Positions 23,631 through 27,894 of a stretch of 27,894 nucleotides of DNA are shown in pieces. This DNA is from SMAG-U1939 sp036376595 (GTDB lineage: Bacteria; Chloroflexota; Ktedonobacteria; Ktedonobacterales; JADMIN01). The notes below the pieces were generated by a model. It saw only the letters and a list, made by a program, of their open reading frames with translations, did no database searches and was not told the origin of the DNA. A program made the position numbers and the translations under genes. The stretch covers positions 1 to 27,894 of the forward strand of contig DASVAA010000139.1 in assembly GCA_036376595.1 (NCBI GenBank), given 5' to 3'. Position 1 is the stretch's first letter. The number at the start of each line of letters is the position of its first letter.

Positions 23631-23644
23631 CGGGTGAGGACCCT

Positions 23645-24643
23645 CTACCGGCGCCGGAGCATGAGCTGGCCGAGCATGCCGATGAAGACCGCTGCCGCGC
23701 CGCCGACCCACAGATACCAGCCGAGCGAGTAGTGCGCCAGGCTGATCGTCGAGAGGCCATGCGCCTGGACCGCCGGCAGCCCGCTGAGGAACCCCAGCCC
23801 GGCAAAGCCGGCCGCCCCCAGCAGCACCGCGAAGAGCAGCGTCGCCGCGCCCCACAGCACCGGGAAGAACAGCAGCGTGGCGCAGCCGCCAAGGCCAACC
23901 ACGCCGATCACCTTATTGATAACCGTGATCACGGCGTTGAACAGGATCATCGCCAGCGAGAGCACCGCCGCCGCGCCCACGATGCCGTACGCCAGCTTGC
24001 TCGCCACGACGCCGGTATCCACGCCGGTGATGTGCTGCACCCCAGGGCTGGTGAAGCTGCTGACGAAGATTGCGTTGCCCTGCGCATCTACGCCCCACTG
24101 CCGGCTGATGGCGAAGAACATCGCCGCCAGTCCCGCGATCAAGAAGACGTGCGCGATCGGCAGGTGCGGCAGTGCGTGGCCGGCGGGGTGGCGCTCAGCG
24201 CGGCGGGCAGGCGCGGGCGCGGGACGGCGCTCCACGGCCGGCGGCGCGTAGGCGCGCTGGCCCATCGGCTCACCGTAACCAGGCGCTGGATGCGGCGAAT
24301 AGGCCGGGCGCTGCTGTGGGGGCTGCGCGGGCGGCTGGTTGGGGTCGGGCCACCGCGGCGGACGGCCCTGCCCAGGCGGCGGCCCATATTGACCGGGCTG
24401 GCCGGGCTGGCCGGGCTGCTGCGAGGGATAGGTCGGGTCGTCGTAGCCTCCGTAGCCTCCCTGCCCGCCGTAACCCCCCTGGCCACCATAGCCTCCCTGG
24501 TCGCCGTAATCACCACCGCCGGGATAGGGGCGAGTCGGCTCGTAGGCCGATGGATCGCGACCGAATGGCTGCGGCTGGTAGGGGGGCTGCCGCTGGCCGG
24601 AGTAGCCGCCCTGAGGCCATGTCTGCTCTGGTTCGTCGCGCAT
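23645..24643 (-). CDS. Gly/Tyr/Gln/Pro-rich N-domain with four-helix membrane anchor
   Basis: The 332-aa protein begins with about 155 disordered residues rich in Gly, Gln, Pro and Tyr, including three GGYGGQ repeats and PGQPGQPGQYGPPPGQG. The C-terminal half has four membrane helices (HVFLIAGLAAMFFAI, YGIVGAAAVLSLAMILFNAVITVI, CATLLFFPVLWGAATLLFAVLLG and HYSLGWYLWVGGAAAVFIGML) and ends MLRRR. ATG 24643 is chosen as the start, with ATG 24685 an alternative; neither has a strong ribosome binding site. The longer frame to 25171 crosses a promoter and the patatin gene and is rejected. Such tails in high-GC bacteria often sit in the cytosol and mediate clustering, but the function here is unknown. 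Confidence 0.75.
   Translation of the reverse strand: MRDEPEQTWPQGGYSGQRQPPYQPQPFGRDPSAYEPTRPYPGGGDYGDQGGYGGQGGYGGQGGYGGYDDPTYPSQQPGQPGQPGQYGPPPGQGRPPRWPDPNQPPAQPPQQRPAYSPHPAPGYGEPMGQRAYAPPAVERRPAPAPARRAERHPAGHALPHLPIAHVFLIAGLAAMFFAISRQWGVDAQGNAIFVSSFTSPGVQHITGVDTGVVASKLAYGIVGAAAVLSLAMILFNAVITVINKVIGVVGLGGCATLLFFPVLWGAATLLFAVLLGAAGFAGLGFLSGLPAVQAHGLSTISLAHYSLGWYLWVGGAAAVFIGMLGQLMLRRR
24453..24506. repeat. Three 18-bp tandem repeats encoding GGYGGQ
   Basis: Three imperfect 18-bp units (24453-24470, 24471-24488 and 24489-24506) lie in the membrane-protein gene and keep its frame. Differences are mostly at wobble positions, so the peptide repeat looks selected or recently expanded. Confidence 0.7.
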
Positions 24644-24746
24644 GCTGCGCTCGCTTTCTGCTGGTTCGCCGCCGGGACGCCACATCCGGTACGCGATATG
24701 CGAAGGAAGGAGATGACACAGGTCCCGATCTCCACGTCTGGCCTGC

Positions 24747-24775
24747 ATACTACGGTGTCGCTGTTCCCAGGTCAA
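24747..24775 (-). promoter_or_regulatory. Sigma70-type promoter of the GGYGGQ membrane-protein gene
   Basis: On the minus strand TTGACC (24770-24775) and TAGTAT (24747-24752) are exactly 17 bp apart. The start of transcription would be near 24740, about 97 nt before ATG 24643. The -35 is identical to that of the GT39 promoter. I saw no clear promoter for the divergent patatin gene in the remaining 150 nt. Confidence 0.65.
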
Positions 24776-24926
24776 TGTCGCTCGTACTGAATGCCGATCC
24801 CATCGGAGACACACAAGCGCTGACGCCCGCCGCTCCGCTCCGGCTCGCGCCCGACCCTCAGAGAGCAGAGGCACCCGCGGGAAGCGTGGGTCCTCGGGCA
24901 ACCAGGGGAAAGGCGCGCCGGAATCC

Positions 24927-25946
24927 ATGAGCATCCTCGATCTCCATCTCCGACAGCGGCTCGCGAATGTGCTCCAGTGGCGCCTGGAGCGGGTAAAGGC
25001 AGGTGACGCGGCCAGCGGTCCTGATGCTGGCCCTGGCGGCGATACGCAGAGCGCCAGACCGGCGCGCACAGCGTTCGTGCTGCTAGGCGGCGGCTCGCGC
25101 GGGGCGGCCCAGGCGGGCGCGCTCACCGCGCTGCTCGATGCCGGAGTGATCCCCGATATCATCGTCGCCATCTCGGCCGGCGCCTGGAATGGCGCCTATC
25201 TGGCGGTGGACCCGACGCCCGAGCGCGCCCTCGGACTGGAGCGAGCCTGGCTCGACACGACCTCGCACGATATCGTCGGCGCGTGGCCGTGGAACCCTGC
25301 GCTCCAGGTGGTGCGGCGCCGGCTCTCACTCTATGACAGCGCCGGCATGCGGCGTGTCGCCAGTCATTACGTCGCCGGGCTTGACTTTGCCGATCTGCGC
25401 GTTCCGCTGCGCATCGTGGCAACCGACCTGATCGCCGGCCGGCCGCATATCTTCGCGGAGGGGTCGCTGCTGTCCGCGGTAATCGCCTCGTCGTCGGTGC
25501 CAGGGATCTTCCCACCGGTGGCGAGCGAGCACGAGCTGCTTGTGGATGGCGGGATGAACGAGTGGGCGGGCTGTATGGCGGCGCTCGATCTCGGCGCGAC
25601 ACGCATCTGCCTGCTGGCCTGTGGCAGCCAGATACCGGCGACCCGCAAGCCGCGCAGCTTTATGCAGGTCATCGAGCGCTCGATGGATGTCAGCCTGCAC
25701 GACAGCTTCGACCGCACGATCTTCGCCCTGCGCGCGTCCGGCGTAGACGTGCTGCCGGTCTTCCCCACGACGCCGGAGTGCTCGTTCCTCGACTTCAATC
25801 ACGCCGCCGACCTGATCGCCTGCGGTCACGCCGCCGGACTGCGCGCGCTCGCCCTGGGCTGGAATCCGCCGCGCGGCGCGTGGATTCCCGATGCCAAGCC
25901 GACTCCAGAGGCGGAAAGCGTGGCCGTGGCTGAGCAATCGGCATAG
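24927..25946 (+). CDS. Patatin-like phospholipase
   Basis: The 339-aa protein has the patatin core from about residue 47: VLLGGGSRGAAQAGAL (oxyanion-hole Gly cluster and Arg at 54-59), the nucleophile elbow AISAGAWNGA with S83, and the catalytic Asp in VDGGMNEWAG (D207). The usual G-x-S-x-G is A-x-S-x-G here (A81), a change to note but compatible with the fold. The first 45 residues are variable. Family members hydrolyse acyl esters of phospholipids. ATG 24927 has only a weak upstream site (GGGGAAAGG about 14 nt away). The gene is divergent from the Gly/Tyr-rich membrane-protein gene and convergent with the peptidase C26 gene (12 nt between stops). Confidence 0.88.
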   Translation: MSILDLHLRQRLANVLQWRLERVKAGDAASGPDAGPGGDTQSARPARTAFVLLGGGSRGAAQAGALTALLDAGVIPDIIVAISAGAWNGAYLAVDPTPERALGLERAWLDTTSHDIVGAWPWNPALQVVRRRLSLYDSAGMRRVASHYVAGLDFADLRVPLRIVATDLIAGRPHIFAEGSLLSAVIASSSVPGIFPPVASEHELLVDGGMNEWAGCMAALDLGATRICLLACGSQIPATRKPRSFMQVIERSMDVSLHDSFDRTIFALRASGVDVLPVFPTTPECSFLDFNHAADLIACGHAAGLRALALGWNPPRGAWIPDAKPTPEAESVAVAEQSA

Positions 25947-25958
25947 GCGAAGAGAAGA

Positions 25959-26672
25959 CTACCGGCAGGCGGCGACGAATGCCGCGAACAGGCGCTGGCT
26001 GGTCGGGTGGTCGTCGTCCATCGCCTCGGGATGCCACTGCACCGCAATGACGAAGGGATAGTCCGGCATCTCGGCCGCCTCGACGATGCCATCCTCGGCG
26101 GTGGCGATCACCCGCACGCCCTCGCCCGGCGCCTTGACCGCCTGGTGGTGGAAACTGTTCACACCATCGGTGGTCTTGCCGGCGATCGCCGCGAAGTGGG
26201 AGTCGGGATCGATCTGGACCTCGTGCGCGACGTAATTGCGCACCTCGCCGGTGCGGTTGTGGCGCAGCGGCTTGTCGTACTGGCTGGGGATGTCCTGGTA
26301 GAGACTGCCGCCACGCGCGACTGCGAGCAGTTGGATGCCGCGGCAGATGCCCAGCACCGGCTTGCGCTGTTCCAACGCCCAGCGCGTGAAGAAGAGCTCA
26401 GTCGCGTCGCGCTCGACCTCCGGCGGCTGGCACTCCGGCAGTGGCTCCTCGCCGTACAGGCGCGGGTCCACGTCGCCGCCACCGCTCAGGAGCAGGCCAT
26501 CCAGCCGCTCGGCAATGGCCGCGAGCACGCTCGGCTCTGCCGGCGGGATCAGCAGCGGAGCGCCACCCGCGCGCAGCACCGCCCGCACGTATGATTGATT
26601 GTTGCCATAGAGGGGGCGCAGATTCTCGGCGCGCTCGGCGGCGTAACAGGGAATGCCGATGATCGGGTGCAT
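25959..26672 (-). CDS. Class I amidotransferase-like peptidase C26 (gamma-Glu-GABA hydrolase type)
   Basis: The 237-aa protein matches the PuuD-like peptidase C26 family: GIPCY near the N-terminus, LLLSGGGDVDP (60-70), the nucleophile C110 in LGICRGIQLL, NSFHHQAV (172-179) and the H214/E216 pair in VQWHPE. These enzymes cleave gamma-glutamyl amide bonds, as in gamma-glutamyl-GABA of putrescine breakdown. No other Puu gene is nearby, so the substrate could be another gamma-glutamyl compound. ATG 26672 has AGGT about nine nt upstream. It follows a 65-aa membrane-protein gene by 6 nt and must share its transcript. Cytosolic. Confidence 0.92.
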   Translation of the reverse strand: MHPIIGIPCYAAERAENLRPLYGNNQSYVRAVLRAGGAPLLIPPAEPSVLAAIAERLDGLLLSGGGDVDPRLYGEEPLPECQPPEVERDATELFFTRWALEQRKPVLGICRGIQLLAVARGGSLYQDIPSQYDKPLRHNRTGEVRNYVAHEVQIDPDSHFAAIAGKTTDGVNSFHHQAVKAPGEGVRVIATAEDGIVEAAEMPDYPFVIAVQWHPEAMDDDHPTSQRLFAAFVAACR

Positions 26673-26678
26673 GCTGGA

Positions 26679-26876
26679 CTACCTGCTCTTCTCGGGGGTC
26701 TCTTGGTCGTTGGCGGGTGGTGCCGTCAGCCGTGTGGGCGGAGTCGTCAGGCGCTGGCCGTCGAGCTGGCGCATGGCGCCGGTGTCGTGCTGCGAGACCA
26801 GGCGCCGGGTGCCAAACGTCATGATCGCTGTTGTCACCAGCCATGCGAGCAGCAGCACGAGAGCGACAGTTCCCAT
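26679..26876 (-). CDS. Small single-helix membrane protein preceding the peptidase gene
   Basis: The 65-aa product has one N-terminal membrane helix (MGTVALVLLLAWLVTTAIMTF) and a polar tail (SQHDTGAMRQLDGQRLTTPP...). It could be a membrane anchor or signal-anchored small protein. It starts at ATG 26876 with AGG seven nt upstream, follows a promoter and a leader hairpin, and ends 6 nt before the peptidase gene. No family is recognised. Its position argues that it is translated, though many such small proteins are lineage-specific. Confidence 0.65.
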   Translation of the reverse strand: MGTVALVLLLAWLVTTAIMTFGTRRLVSQHDTGAMRQLDGQRLTTPPTRLTAPPANDQETPEKSR

Positions 26877-26949
26877 ACTTCGCCTACGACTCCCTCTGAG
26901 TTGGCGCGGATGCGCCGATGATTGCCGCCATGCGAATGTCTCGTCTCAG

Positions 26950-26973
26950 CTTGCCGGTGTCGCCGCCGGCAAG
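26950..26973 (-). promoter_or_regulatory. 5' leader hairpin of the small-membrane-protein/peptidase operon
   Basis: CTTGCCGG (26950-26957) and CCGGCAAG (26966-26973) are perfect arms with an 8-nt loop. The predicted transcription start near 26975 places the stem at the very 5' end of the mRNA, where it could stabilise the transcript. It could also serve as the terminator of the gene ending at 27029, though there is no T-tract. Confidence 0.45.
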
Positions 26974-26981
26974 TAGCTCCG

Positions 26982-27009
26982 AGCATAGCATAGATTCCTG
27001 TCGCCGCAA
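26982..27009 (-). promoter_or_regulatory. Promoter of the small-membrane-protein/peptidase operon
   Basis: On the minus strand TTGCGG (27004-27009) and TATGCT (26982-26987) are 16 bp apart, with a TGC directly upstream of the -10 (extended -10). The leader would be about 100 nt. Confidence 0.5.
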
Positions 27010-27028
27010 ACGCGCAGCGAAATACCTC

Positions 27029-27894
27029 CTAGTGCGCCGAGCCACGCTTGCCCTTGCCAGTGCCCTTCGAGTTCTTGGTCTCGTTGCTGCCCCTGGCGCC
27101 CCTGGCGTTGCCCTTGGCCCGCGAAGACGCACTCGTCGTACCTGAATTGCTGGCCGATTTCGTCGTGCCGCCGCGGCTGGTGCCCGCCGCGCCGCTTTTG
27201 CCGGCTGCCGTGCCTCCGCGCGCCTGCACGTGTGCCTGGGTGGTTCGTGGCGCTGCGCGTGTGGACGTCTGCGTACCCTCCGGCTGGACACGCCGCCGCG
27301 GGGCGGTGGGCTGCTCCTCGATGTCGGGCCGCTCACCGTTGGGAGCGGCCGAGGATGGCGTGGGCGGTTCTTCGGCCAGGGGGCGCGTGGCGCGCGGCTC
27401 ACGCGGGCGCCGCTCCGGCTTTTGCTCCGGCCCAGGCGTCTCGACGTTGTGGACGAGGCCCTCCACCAGGCCCGGCCCCGACAGCTCGTCGTCGCGCTCG
27501 CGTTCGCCCGTACCCGCCTGCCGGGCCGCCTCCAGCTCTTCGGCCGCCGCGCCGACGCTGGCGATGTTGCCCGCCGGCTCCAGCGGCGGGTTGGTGCCCT
27601 GGCGCGCCATCTCTTCGTAGATGCTCGCCGGGTCGGCGTCGCCAGCCTCGGGCAGCTCCGTGGCAGGCGTGCCGGCGAGGCCCTGTGCGTCTAGCTCGGC
27701 CTGGAGCTGCTCTTCGGTCGGCGACGGCTCCGGACCCAGCTCAATCTCCGGCTCCATCGTGGTGATGCCGCCGATGGTCACGGCCGCCGGCCCTTCAAGG
27801 CCCATGTCGCTCACGCCGGGGACCACGTAGCCAGGCAGGCCGGGCATATCGCTCTCGGTCGCACTCTCGCTCCTGTCCGACCCAGAGAGCGGCA
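27029..27894 (-). CDS. Disordered, charged protein, 5' end beyond the window
   Basis: The frame is open from the window edge to the stop at 27029; an internal ATG lies at 27847 but has no good ribosome binding site, and the residues upstream (GSDRSESATESD) look like the same protein. The first part is acidic and Pro/Glu-rich (EPEIELGPEPSPTEEQLQAELDAQG), the middle is Arg/Pro/Glu-mixed, and the last 60 residues are basic, Lys/Arg/Ser/Gly/Asn-rich (KGNARGARGSNETKNSKG). The pattern resembles nucleic-acid-binding tails. No membrane helix or recognised domain is seen. Function not determinable; a structured domain may lie outside the window. Confidence 0.6.
   Translation of the reverse strand, partial: PLSGSDRSESATESDMPGLPGYVVPGVSDMGLEGPAAVTIGGITTMEPEIELGPEPSPTEEQLQAELDAQGLAGTPATELPEAGDADPASIYEEMARQGTNPPLEPAGNIASVGAAAEELEAARQAGTGERERDDELSGPGLVEGLVHNVETPGPEQKPERRPREPRATRPLAEEPPTPSSAAPNGERPDIEEQPTAPRRRVQPEGTQTSTRAAPRTTQAHVQARGGTAAGKSGAAGTSRGGTTKSASNSGTTSASSRAKGNARGARGSNETKNSKGTGKGKRGSAH

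Noticed and set aside
23645..25171. N-terminal extension of the GGYGGQ protein to 508 aa
   Set aside because: It would cross a TTGACC-17-TAGTAT promoter and overlap the patatin gene; the extra residues are Arg/Ser-rich without structure.

Overview
The window is GC-rich bacterial chromosome with compact genes, frequent GTG and occasional TTG starts preceded by strong AGGAGG-type ribosome binding sites, and sigma70-like promoters. The gene set fits a high-GC Chloroflexota-type bacterium: PspA next to PspAA, an M55 aminopeptidase, a poxvirus-type topoisomerase IB, a DUF1634/TauE pair, many Asp-box propellers and interspersed GGGCGTCC hairpin repeats. This assignment is an inference from gene content; no rRNA or marker gene is present. 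I see no tRNA, CRISPR array, transposase, integrase or phage gene.

Layout. 1-155 (+): tail of a gene entering from the left and a tiny coupled ORF. 194-4182 (-): a two-gene unit with overlapping stop/start, encoding a duplicated beta-domain protein and a 1052-aa Asp-box propeller protein, neither with an obvious signal peptide. 4183-4857: a long leader/intergenic region with palindromes and a clear promoter for a GT39-type membrane glycosyltransferase (4858-6585, +). 6646-8562 (-): cupin, M55 D-aminopeptidase and thioredoxin-like [2Fe-2S] ferredoxin. 8563-8882: a repeat cluster that supplies the MFS gene's stop codon. 8883-10217 (-): MFS exporter. 10514-11554 (+): polytopic membrane protein of unknown function. 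11619-13031 (-): FAD-linked BBE-type oxidase. 13375-18559 (+): phosphomannomutase/phosphoglucomutase, PspA, PspAA, a hexapeptide acyltransferase, YvcK and an unknown protein; this is an envelope and sugar-phosphate region. 18785-20832 (+): MoaD/ThiS-like ubiquitin-fold protein, NTF2-like protein and a six-Asp-box propeller. 20841-21956 (-): topoisomerase IB. 22229-23532 (+): DUF1634 plus TauE/SafE. 23645-24643 (-): Gly/Tyr/Gln-rich membrane protein. 24927-25946 (+): patatin-like lipase. 25959-26876 (-): class I amidotransferase-type peptidase with a small membrane protein, behind a promoter and a leader hairpin. 27029-27894 (-): disordered charged protein cut by the window edge.

The likeliest less-described units are (i) the duplicated beta-domain/propeller pair at 194-4182 and (ii) the MoaD/ThiS-like, NTF2-like and Asp-box propeller group at 18679-20832, whose promoter overlaps one palindrome and is followed by another. 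Several gene starts were moved downstream of the longest possible ORF because a promoter, repeat or ribosome binding site lies inside the extended frame.
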